Shown one piece after another: positions 15,312 through 22,456 of a DNA stretch of 25,717 nt. Source of the stretch: Thermoplasmata archaeon. Its GTDB lineage: Archaea > Thermoplasmatota > E2 > UBA202 > JdFR-43. The notes beneath the pieces were generated by a model, which saw only the letters and a list, made by a program, of their open reading frames with translations, was not told where the DNA came from and did not search any database. The position numbers and the translations under genes were made by a program. Positions within the stretch are counted from its first letter, which is position 1, and the number at the start of each line of letters is the position of its first letter. The DNA lies in NCBI GenBank assembly GCA_021158865.1, contig JAGGSX010000139.1, positions 1-25,717 on the forward strand, given 5' to 3'.

Positions 15312-18296
15312 ATGAGGTTTCTCATTATAGACGAGGAGGCAGAAGATAGAAGAAATATTATAAAGCATTTAAAAAAAGAATTTAAAGATGCAGAATTTAT
15401 TGAAGTTTATTCTGAAAAGCAATTTTATGATGCAATTGAAAAAGGATGTGATTTCATAATAACAAATTTTCAATTGAGATGGGGAAATGGAGTGAAGGTT
15501 TTAATAGAAGCAAAGAAAAAAAATCCATTCCTGCCAATCATAATGCTTACGGATAGTGGAACAGAAGAAGTTGCTGTTGAGGCAATGAAACATGGATTGG
15601 ATTATTATATAATAAAAACTACAGAAGGCATTGCCAGGCTGCCGGCGGCGGTGAAAGCGGCAATGGAAAATGAAGCAAAGAAGAAAAAGGAGGCGATGCT
15701 TATTTCCATTGTTGAAAATGCTAAGGAGGCTGTTGTATGTTTGGATGAAAAAGGGAATATAATATATGTGAATAAAGCCACAGAAGATTTATTTAAATGG
15801 AAGGCTGAAGAAATTGTTGGAAAATCCATGACAATTTTTGCTGTCGACGAAAAAAAGCAAAAAAAGCAGTTTGAGGAGGCAATTAAAAAAGGATTTGCAA
15901 GATTTGAAACTGTAAGGAAAGATAAGGATGGAAATATCATTCCTGTTCTGATGACGGTAATTCCATTTAAAGATAAAGACGGTAGGCTTTTGTTTTCATC
16001 CGGCCTAATGGTTGATATAAGAGACATTAAAGGATATCAGCAAAAAATAGAACATTTGAATGAATTGCTCAAAGCCATAAGAGGGATAAATCAGTTGATA
16101 ACCATGGAAAAGAATGAAGTAAGATTGCTTCAAAAAGCTTGCAAGCTTTTGCATGATGTGAAAGGATATGACGGGGCATGCATTTCATATAAGAGAAAAA
16201 TTTATACTTCTGGAGAAAAAAAGGAGTTACAGAAGTTATTGAAATTCTTTAAAGAAGAGATTGAGAAAAAAGTGAAGGAGGGTAAAGAAGTTGTTTATAG
16301 ATTTGGTAATAAATATATGATTGCCATGCCTTTTTCAAAAGATAAAGTGCGTGGAAGCCTTTGTCTCGTCCATTCAAAAAATTTCAGCATAGAAGAAATA
16401 GGATTATTAAAAGAGGTTGCTGGAGATATCTCGTTTGCTCTATATAATCTAAAGTTGGAAGAAAAGAAGAAGAAAGCCGAGGAAGCATTGAAAGAAAGCG
16501 AGGAAAAATACCGCATGCTTGTGGAAACAGCGAGCGAGGGAATATGCATTGATGATACAGATGAAAAAATTATATTTGTAAATAAAGCATTTGCAAAACT
16601 ACTTGGATATAAAAAGAAGGAAATAATAGGTAAGAAATTTATTGATTTTGTTTATCCAGAGGATAAAGAAAAATTGAAAAAAGAAATCAAAAAGAGAAGG
16701 AAAGGAAAAGCCAGTAGATATGAGCTAAATGTTGTTGCAAAAGATGGAAGGATAAAAACATTTATTATTTCTGCTGTGCCTTTATATGAAAATAAAAAAT
16801 TTGTGGGTAGCTTGAGTATAAACCTTGATATTACTAAATTAAAAGAAACAGAGAAGAAATTTCAATCGATTTTTGAAGGAGCTTTAGATGCAATCTTTAT
16901 TGAAGATTTGAATGGAAATATTGTAGATGTAAATACATCAGCCTGCAAACTCCTTGGCTATTCTAAAGATGAATTGCTTGCCATGAATGTTGTTGATATT
17001 GTGCCAGAAGATATAAGGAAGAGAATGCCAGAGATAATAAATGAGGAGTTGGAAAAAGGCGGAATTAGAGTCGAAAGTTTTAATATTCATAAAGGCGGGA
17101 AAGCTATACCTGTAGAAGTTTCTACAACTTTAGTCGAAATAGGTGGCAAAAAAAGAATTATCGCCATTGTTAGAGATATCACAGAGCGTAAAAAAATGGA
17201 ACAAGCATTGAAAGAAAGCGAAGAAAAACTCAGAACTCTTGCAGAATCTTCTGCTTCAGCAATCTTCATTATTCAAGATGATATTTTTAAATATGTAAAT
17301 CCAGCAATGGAAAAAATGCTTGGTTATTCAAAAGATGAATTATCTAAAATGAAATTTTGGCAGGTAGTTCATCCAGATGACAAAAAAATTGTTATGGAGA
17401 GAGGTAAAAAAAGGCAAAGGGGAGAGAAAGTTGAGCCACATCATTATGAATTCCGCGTTATAACAAAAGATGGAAGAGTAAGATGGGTCGATTTGACTGC
17501 ATCAAATATAATATATGAAGGAAAACCAGCTGCTTTAGGTAATGCCTATGATATAACAGAAAGAAAAAAAGCTGAAGAAGAGATACAAAAGTTATCGAAA
17601 TTATATTATGATATTGGAATGAGCATAAATAGAAGCGATACAATAAAAGAACTTTGCAGAAAATTGCTGAGAAAAATAAAGAAAATAATTGAAGTTGATT
17701 ATGCAAACATTTTCATTTATAATAAAGATAAAAAAATCCTTGAACCAATTGTATTCTATGGCTATCCAAAAGATTTTAAGAAAAAAACTATGAAATCTTA
17801 CTCTTTAAATGATAAAAAATGGGAAGCTGTAAAGACATGCTTGGAAAAGAAAGCAAGGCACATAAAAAATTTGCAAAAATATAAGCCATTGTCTTTCAAC
17901 TGGCAATTATACAAAAAATATGATGTTAGAGAAATTTACACCATTCCATTAATTACAAAAGAGGAATTGTATGGCGTTCTGCAGGTTTTAAACACTTCAA
18001 AAAATCCTTTGATGGAGGAAAAGAGAAGATTGCTTAGGTCAATAGCTGAAGAAATTGCGGCAGGCGTATCAAAAATAAATGCTCAAGAAGAAATGAGGCG
18101 TGCTTTGGAGGAAGAATCCCAGTTTAAATTATGGACTGCTCACTATTTTTTCAATCCAATTGCAATAGCAAAAGGTTATCTTGAAATCGCAAAAGAAGAT
18201 CATGACATTGATAAAATTGAAAAAGCATTGGATGCTATAGAAAGAATAGAAAAAGTTGTTAAAAATGTTGTCACAAAAGGTGAGGTACATGAGTAA
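15312..18296 (+). CDS. Multi-PAS/GAF sensor with degenerate receiver and histidine box but no kinase ATPase domain
   Basis: A 994-residue soluble signalling protein. Order: receiver domain (1-120), PAS (about 127-240), GAF-like (255-390), three PAS (400-515, 515-635, 637-755), GAF (765-910), then a final helical hairpin (925-994). The receiver has N52 (FIITNFQLRW) where the phosphorylated aspartate should be; the acidic cluster (D7, E8) and K103 remain. The last segment, LWTAHYFFNPIAIAKGYL, looks like a histidine-kinase H-box with H944 aligned to the phosphorylated histidine, but the protein ends 50 residues later with no HATPase (N, G1, G2 boxes). PAS linkers repeat as ALKESEEK, near-identical in DNA at 16485 and 17205. 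It overlaps the receiver gene by eight bases and probably signals to it. No membrane segments, so the stimulus is cytosolic (redox, ligand or light cannot be told apart). Confidence 0.88.
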   Translation: MRFLIIDEEAEDRRNIIKHLKKEFKDAEFIEVYSEKQFYDAIEKGCDFIITNFQLRWGNGVKVLIEAKKKNPFLPIIMLTDSGTEEVAVEAMKHGLDYYIIKTTEGIARLPAAVKAAMENEAKKKKEAMLISIVENAKEAVVCLDEKGNIIYVNKATEDLFKWKAEEIVGKSMTIFAVDEKKQKKQFEEAIKKGFARFETVRKDKDGNIIPVLMTVIPFKDKDGRLLFSSGLMVDIRDIKGYQQKIEHLNELLKAIRGINQLITMEKNEVRLLQKACKLLHDVKGYDGACISYKRKIYTSGEKKELQKLLKFFKEEIEKKVKEGKEVVYRFGNKYMIAMPFSKDKVRGSLCLVHSKNFSIEEIGLLKEVAGDISFALYNLKLEEKKKKAEEALKESEEKYRMLVETASEGICIDDTDEKIIFVNKAFAKLLGYKKKEIIGKKFIDFVYPEDKEKLKKEIKKRRKGKASRYELNVVAKDGRIKTFIISAVPLYENKKFVGSLSINLDITKLKETEKKFQSIFEGALDAIFIEDLNGNIVDVNTSACKLLGYSKDELLAMNVVDIVPEDIRKRMPEIINEELEKGGIRVESFNIHKGGKAIPVEVSTTLVEIGGKKRIIAIVRDITERKKMEQALKESEEKLRTLAESSASAIFIIQDDIFKYVNPAMEKMLGYSKDELSKMKFWQVVHPDDKKIVMERGKKRQRGEKVEPHHYEFRVITKDGRVRWVDLTASNIIYEGKPAALGNAYDITERKKAEEEIQKLSKLYYDIGMSINRSDTIKELCRKLLRKIKKIIEVDYANIFIYNKDKKILEPIVFYGYPKDFKKKTMKSYSLNDKKWEAVKTCLEKKARHIKNLQKYKPLSFNWQLYKKYDVREIYTIPLITKEELYGVLQVLNTSKNPLMEEKRRLLRSIAEEIAAGVSKINAQEEMRRALEEESQFKLWTAHYFFNPIAIAKGYLEIAKEDHDIDKIEKALDAIERIEKVVKNVVTKGEVHE

Positions 18297-18723
18297 GGTA
18301 TTGATAGTCGATGATGAACCAGACATACATGAATTGCTTAAGCCATACCTCAAAAAAATAGAAGGGGTTGAGATTATAAGTGCCTATTCTGGAGAAGATG
18401 CCATAAAAATTTACAAAGAATTTATGGATAAAAATGAAAGAATAGCATTGGTTATCATGGATTTAAATTTATCTGGAAAAGATGATATGTCCATTATTGA
18501 ATTGCATAAAGAAGGAATAGACGAAAAAATGGATGGAGTTAGAACAGCTAAGAAAATACTAAAAATTGATGAAAACGCAACAATATGGGGCTATACTGCA
18601 TGGTTTGATACAGATTGGTCAGAAAGATTATTGAATGCTGGTGCAAAAAAAGTTGTTGAGAGGACAGTCCCATTCAAAGAATTTGCTGATATGATAAAAG
18701 AATTCTTGGCTCATTCATATTGA
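18289..18723 (+). CDS. Stand-alone receiver-domain response regulator with a loop insertion
   Basis: A 144-residue single-domain receiver with no output domain. It has the acidic pocket VDDEPD and phosphorylatable D58 in VIMDLNLSG. Compared with the paralogue at 22005-22391 it has about 17 extra residues directly after the phosphorylation loop (SGKDDMSIIELHKEGIDEK in place of PE before MDG). The later TA motif reads WGYTAWFDT, and the position of the conserved lysine is arginine (AGAKKVVER). The ATG at 18289 follows an AGGTGAGGT ribosome site and overlaps the sensor stop. Its 3' end overlaps rpoN tail to tail by 13 bases. It is probably the phosphoryl acceptor or partner of the upstream sensor. 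Output would be by protein contact. Confidence 0.9.
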   Translation: MSKVLIVDDEPDIHELLKPYLKKIEGVEIISAYSGEDAIKIYKEFMDKNERIALVIMDLNLSGKDDMSIIELHKEGIDEKMDGVRTAKKILKIDENATIWGYTAWFDTDWSERLLNAGAKKVVERTVPFKEFADMIKEFLAHSY

Positions 18724-18932
18724 GCTGCTTCATCTATAATTTCTTTTATTTCTCCATTTTTTACAAAGACAGGATGGGAAATTATGGTTCGTCTGCAGCA
18801 ATATCTTTTGACGCCGAGTTCATCCAAAACTTTTTTTGGGTCTTCTCCGTCTAAATAAACTCTCTTTTTATATTCTTCAAATATCGAGCCAAGGACTTTT
18901 CCGCAGGTAAAACATCTTATAGGAATAATCAT
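18711..18932 (-). CDS. rpo10: DNA-directed RNA polymerase subunit N (RpoN/Rpb10)
   Basis: A 73-residue zinc-binding RNA polymerase subunit, part of the D-L-N-P assembly platform. It starts MIIPIRCFTCGKVLG; the zinc ligands are C7, C10, C44 and C45 (RYCCRR). The ATG at 18932 is chosen over an upstream in-frame extension because the protein then starts exactly as in the family, 4 bases after the rps9 stop. It is the last gene of the ribosomal operon. Archaea usually continue with rpoK (and often enolase and rps2), but here a convergent receiver gene follows and overlaps the end by 13 bases. Confidence 0.97.
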   Translation of the reverse strand: MIIPIRCFTCGKVLGSIFEEYKKRVYLDGEDPKKVLDELGVKRYCCRRTIISHPVFVKNGEIKEIIDEAAQYE

Positions 18933-18936
18933 GCAA

Positions 18937-19329
18937 TCACCTATATGACTTCTGCCTCTTTTTTCTTGCTCCTCTCCCAAGCTGTTTCTTCGGCTCTTTT
19001 CTCCTTATATCACTGACAAGCAATGTTCTGTCATATTCAATAAACATTTCCTTTAAGGAGGCGTCATTAAAAAACGAAGTCATAGCTTTTGCTATTGCTG
19101 TCCTTACAGCTTCAGCTTGGCTTATTGGTCCGCCGCCGCCCGCCCTGACTTCTATATTGATTTTTTTTCTATACTTTTCGGCAAGTTGTAAGGGCTCTTT
19201 CATTATTGCCCTTATATGCTCAGGATATGTCTCTATATTCATTTTGTTTACTCTAACAATACCTTTTCCTTCTTTAATGTAAGCCCTTGCAACTGCACTT
19301 TTTCTTTTTCCTGAAGCGATAACATTCAT
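18937..19329 (-). CDS. rps9: 30S ribosomal protein S9 (uS9)
   Basis: A 130-residue small-subunit protein whose basic C-terminal tail reaches the P-site tRNA. It has ASGKRKSAVARAYIKEGKG at the start, AGGGGPISQAEAVRTAIAKA in the middle and the tail ending RGARKKRQKSYR. Full length. It follows rpl13 with a single base between stop and start. The Gly-rich AGGGGP is encoded by an unusually GC-rich run (19127-19149). Confidence 0.98.
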   Translation of the reverse strand: MNVIASGKRKSAVARAYIKEGKGIVRVNKMNIETYPEHIRAIMKEPLQLAEKYRKKINIEVRAGGGGPISQAEAVRTAIAKAMTSFFNDASLKEMFIEYDRTLLVSDIRRKEPKKQLGRGARKKRQKSYR

Positions 19330-19330
19330 T

Positions 19331-19741
19331 TTATTCCCACTTAATTCCCATATATTCTGATAATTCTTTCAGTGTTATATAGTTTGTTGATTTTTTGTAT
19401 TCAATTTTTTCCATTTCTTTTCCTTCCAATTCTTTTGGCACGCCGATATATACTTTAAGTCTTTTATATGCTTTTCTACCTTTTGGTTGTTGATATGGTA
19501 GCATTCCTCTAACTGTTCTTTTCAAAATTAGATGAGGAAGGCGTGGAAAATATGGTCCTTTTCTTTTTGTTCCTCCTCTTCTTTTCCTGCTTAAATACCT
19601 CTCCTTTATTTCATCCTTGTTTCCAGTTATTATTGCTTTCTCGGCATTAACAACATTTATTTCCTCTCCTTCGAGCAATCTTTTTGCAAGCCTTGTTGCA
19701 AGCCTTCCAATAGGCGCATCAGAAGCATCAATAACAGCCAT
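19331..19741 (-). CDS. rpl13: 50S ribosomal protein L13 (uL13)
   Basis: A 136-residue large-subunit protein. It begins MAVIDASDAPIGRLAT, contains NAEKAIITGNKDEI and the typical RGMLPYQQPKGRKAYKRLKV. The start directly abuts the rpl18e stop and the end lies next to the rps9 start, as in the usual archaeal operon. Nothing unusual. Confidence 0.98.
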   Translation of the reverse strand: MAVIDASDAPIGRLATRLAKRLLEGEEINVVNAEKAIITGNKDEIKERYLSRKRRGGTKRKGPYFPRLPHLILKRTVRGMLPYQQPKGRKAYKRLKVYIGVPKELEGKEMEKIEYKKSTNYITLKELSEYMGIKWE

Positions 19742-20101
19742 TCAACCACCCAATATACGAATATTACTTCCCTTAGGATTTTTTTCAACAATTTCAAATA
19801 AATTATAACATTTTCCTCCAGCCTTCTCAATTTTTTGTTTTGCCTGCTTTGAAAACTTCCACGCAGCAACTTCTATTTTGCCAGCATCTCCCATTCCAAG
19901 AACCTTTCCTGGAACCAAAGCAATTTCTCCTTTTTTAACGTACCTTGCAATTTTTCCTATATTGACTTCCGCCCATCTTTTATATGGTTTTTCAAGTTTT
20001 TTGGCTACTGCCTTCCATATTCCAGCCTGATATTTCTCTGCAGCTTTATGAAGGAATTCTATTGTTTTTATGATTTGTGGATTTTCCTTTTTTCTTCTCA
20101 T
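19742..20101 (-). CDS. rpl18e: 50S ribosomal protein L18e (eL18)
   Basis: A 119-residue large-subunit protein restricted to archaea and eukaryotes. Starts MRRKKENPQIIKTIEFL and contains VPGKVLGMGDAGKIEVAAWK. The ATG at 20101 is preferred over a TTG three codons upstream because it fits both the family N-terminus and the promoter (TATA centred 27 bases before it). First gene of the operon. Confidence 0.97.
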   Translation of the reverse strand: MRRKKENPQIIKTIEFLHKAAEKYQAGIWKAVAKKLEKPYKRWAEVNIGKIARYVKKGEIALVPGKVLGMGDAGKIEVAAWKFSKQAKQKIEKAGGKCYNLFEIVEKNPKGSNIRILGG

Positions 20102-20123
20102 TAGAAGCAAGTATAAGCAAGTG

Positions 20124-20131
20124 TTTTATAA
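20124..20131 (-). promoter_or_regulatory. TATA box of the ribosomal operon
   Basis: TTATAAAA on the minus strand, centred about 27 bases before the ATG at 20101, predicting a leaderless mRNA. It sits just beyond the stop codon of the upstream fibrillarin gene (20141). Confidence 0.65.
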
Positions 20132-20140
20132 GGCTTATGC

Positions 20141-20776
20141 TTATACAAAAATTGCTATGTGGTCCTTTGCATAGGGGCTGAGCTTTATTACCTTCCTTAT
20201 TTTATATCTTTCTTCAATTTTTTTCTCAACTTCTTTAAAGACTTCATTAGGTTTTTTTGCAACATCTATGCTCCTTGCTTTTATCATTGCTATCCCATTT
20301 TTTGGTTCAAATTTCTCCATATTTTTCAAAAAAATTTGCACTTGGTTTCGCTGTGAAATGTCCTGATAAATTAAATCAACATTTTCAACAATCGCTTCAT
20401 ACATCTCTGGCTTATTTGCATCTGCAATTATTGGGATAAGATTATAACGTTTCTTACACAATTTTATAAAATCTTTCATTGCTCTGAATGAAATTTCAAC
20501 TCCATAAATCATACCATTTAAAGCAATATCAGAAAAATGGCTTGCTGTCGTTCCATTTGCAACTCCAAGATATAAAATTCTGCTGTCTTTTTTTATTGGC
20601 GCCTCTGCCCCTTTCAATATTGCCCCTGCCATCTTGCTTCTATAAGGATTCCAAGAACGATATTCTTTTCCACTTTTTTTCAAAATTTTTTCGTTATATA
20701 CACGAATTCCTTCAACTAAATTCAGTGTAAAAATTTGATTTCCTTCTTTAAAAATTCCTTCATATATTTTCTTCAT
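20141..20776 (-). CDS. flpA: Fibrillarin-like rRNA/tRNA 2'-O-methyltransferase
   Basis: A 211-residue SAM-dependent ribose methyltransferase, catalytic part of box C/D RNPs with Nop5 and L7Ae. The SAM site reads YLGVANGTTASHFSDI, followed by VEISFRAMKDF, DLIYQDISQRNQ and the catalytic-lysine region MIKARSID; it ends KDHIAIFV. Length is normal. Nop5, usually adjacent in archaea, is not here: the gene is instead translationally coupled (ATGA at 20773-20776) to a flavoprotein reductase. Confidence 0.96.
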   Translation of the reverse strand: MKKIYEGIFKEGNQIFTLNLVEGIRVYNEKILKKSGKEYRSWNPYRSKMAGAILKGAEAPIKKDSRILYLGVANGTTASHFSDIALNGMIYGVEISFRAMKDFIKLCKKRYNLIPIIADANKPEMYEAIVENVDLIYQDISQRNQVQIFLKNMEKFEPKNGIAMIKARSIDVAKKPNEVFKEVEKKIEERYKIRKVIKLSPYAKDHIAIFV

Positions 20777-22008
20777 TTTCTCATCCTCGTCTCAATCATC
20801 TGACTTGCTATTGTAACTGCATCAAAAACAGGGGCTACTTTTGGGGCATAGGTTGTTTCAATTCTTGCCAGTTCATTAATTTTCATTTTTTTATATATAG
20901 CTAATGCAATCTTATTTATATGCAGGGAAGCACCATTTCCAACAGCTTGAGCTCCTACAATTACACCATCTTCATCTGCAAGCAATTTTATAAGAATTTT
21001 ATCTCCTTTCATATAAGCTGGAAGTAAATTTCCAATAAATTTTGAATGAATATTTACATCTTTTTCCATTAGACCAACTGAAGCAATTTCTATATTAAAT
21101 AATTTTGTTGTCTTTGCCCACAATGGAGGTAACAATTTTTCATTTCCTCCAGCAGCATTTATTCCTGCAATCATGCCCTGGCGTGTTGCAATGCTTCCCA
21201 ATCCAACAGGCATTATTCTTCCAAAAAAATCTTTTATCTGGGTGCAATCTCCAGCTGCATATACATCTTCCATGGCTTTGCAATCATCACCAACAACTAT
21301 TCCTTTTTCAATTCTGCATTTATTGCAAATTTCAACACTTGCTTTATTTCCTGTAGCAACAACAACAAAATCTGCTTCATAATTTTCATCCGCTTCAACA
21401 ATATTATTATAAACTTCTTTCACCCTGCATTTCGTTTCAACATCAATATCAATTTTTTTTAATAAATAGCTGGCAACATCTTCATCAACCATCGCAGGGA
21501 GTATGGAAGGCATGTATTCCAGAATCTTAACTTTAAGTCCAAGGCTCATTAAAGATTCAGCAACTTCAAGTCCAATTAAGCCAGCTCCAATAACTATGGC
21601 ATCTTTTGATTTTTCAGCAATTTTTTTTATCTCAATTGCATCTTTCATATTGCGGAGGGTATAAGCTCCCTGCATTTTAAATGGAATACTCGTCATTGCT
21701 CCTGTTGCAATAACAATTTTATCATATTCCATCTCTTCATTGGCTTCTATTATTTTTGAATCAAAGTCTATTTTATGAACCTCCTCATTTCTATAATCTA
21801 TTTTTGCATTTTTAAACCATCTTGGAGAATATTCAATTACATCATTCCATGAAAGCTCACCAGAAATTACCATAGGCAAAGCACATTTTGAATACTCTCC
21901 ATAGCCCTCTTTATCAAAAACAACAATGCTCGCCTTCCTATCATATTTTCTCGCAAATTGTGCCGCGGTGGCGCCGGCTGCCCCGCAACCCACTATAGCC
22001 AGCTTCAT
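20773..22008 (-). CDS. FAD/NAD(P)-dependent disulfide reductase, CoA-disulfide reductase/NADH oxidase-like
   Basis: A 411-residue class III pyridine nucleotide-disulfide oxidoreductase. The FAD-binding GCGAAGATAA lies at residues 7-16, a single redox cysteine C42 in YSKCALPMVISGE matches the active cysteine of CoA-disulfide reductases, the NAD(P)-binding VIGAGLIGLEVAE is in the middle, and VYAAGDC is the second FAD contact. The C-terminal dimerisation domain follows. Such enzymes reduce CoA disulfide, polysulfide or O2; the sequence does not decide among them. The gene overlaps the receiver gene upstream and fibrillarin downstream by four bases each. The N-terminal GCGAAGATAA is written in strikingly GC-rich codons (21962-21987). 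Confidence 0.9.
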   Translation of the reverse strand: MKLAIVGCGAAGATAAQFARKYDRKASIVVFDKEGYGEYSKCALPMVISGELSWNDVIEYSPRWFKNAKIDYRNEEVHKIDFDSKIIEANEEMEYDKIVIATGAMTSIPFKMQGAYTLRNMKDAIEIKKIAEKSKDAIVIGAGLIGLEVAESLMSLGLKVKILEYMPSILPAMVDEDVASYLLKKIDIDVETKCRVKEVYNNIVEADENYEADFVVVATGNKASVEICNKCRIEKGIVVGDDCKAMEDVYAAGDCTQIKDFFGRIMPVGLGSIATRQGMIAGINAAGGNEKLLPPLWAKTTKLFNIEIASVGLMEKDVNIHSKFIGNLLPAYMKGDKILIKLLADEDGVIVGAQAVGNGASLHINKIALAIYKKMKINELARIETTYAPKVAPVFDAVTIASQMIETRMRK

Positions 22009-22391
22009 TTAATCCCATAAAATTTTTTCAATTCATGAATAAAACCTACGAATCCAACATGACGAGGGATAATTTTTTTTGCCCCTGCTTTAATCAAATT
22101 CTCTGCAAGTTCTGTATCAAAGAAAGCTGTGAATCCATATACTACAGCATCTGGATCCATCTTCATTATTTTTTTTGTTGCTTCCACTCCATCCATCTCT
22201 GGGAGTTTTAAATCCATCACAACTAAAGAAGGCTTCTTATTTTTCTTCATCAATTCTTTGTATTTTTTAACGCCTTCTCTTCCATCATAGGCTGAATAAA
22301 CTTCCAAGTCAAAGCCCGCTTTTTTTATGTAAAGCTTTATCAATTCCTGCATATCTCTTTCATCTTCAACAATAAGAATTACATTATTCAT
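22005..22391 (-). CDS. Stand-alone receiver-domain response regulator
   Basis: A 128-residue single receiver domain. It has the acidic pocket VEDERD, phosphorylatable D60 in VVMDLKLPEMDG and the switch threonine in YGFTAFFDT. The usual lysine position carries arginine (AGAKKIIPRH). It is a paralogue of the receiver at 18289-18723, sharing the uncommon YG(F/Y)TA(F/W)FDT stretch and the arginine, but without that protein's insertion. First gene of a three-gene operon with a flavoprotein and fibrillarin. No kinase gene is adjacent, so it could take phosphate from a distant sensor. Confidence 0.92.
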   Translation of the reverse strand: MNNVILIVEDERDMQELIKLYIKKAGFDLEVYSAYDGREGVKKYKELMKKNKKPSLVVMDLKLPEMDGVEATKKIMKMDPDAVVYGFTAFFDTELAENLIKAGAKKIIPRHVGFVGFIHELKKFYGIK

Positions 22392-22397
22392 AGTTTA

Positions 22398-22405
22398 TCC
22401 CTCCC
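22398..22405 (-). promoter_or_regulatory. Strong Shine-Dalgarno sequence for the receiver gene
   Basis: GGGAGGGA on the minus strand ends seven bases before the ATG at 22391. It indicates a leadered mRNA here, in contrast to the many leaderless starts in this window. An AT-rich TATA candidate lies around 22420-22432. Confidence 0.6.
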
Positions 22406-22456
22406 TTTATTTTAATATATGAAAATAAATGAAGAAAGCAATGAAAGCAACAATGA

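Noticed and set aside
18933..18980. Sixteen-residue extension of RpoN
   Set aside because: It overlaps the end of rps9, and the family begins MIIPIRCFTCG at 18932.
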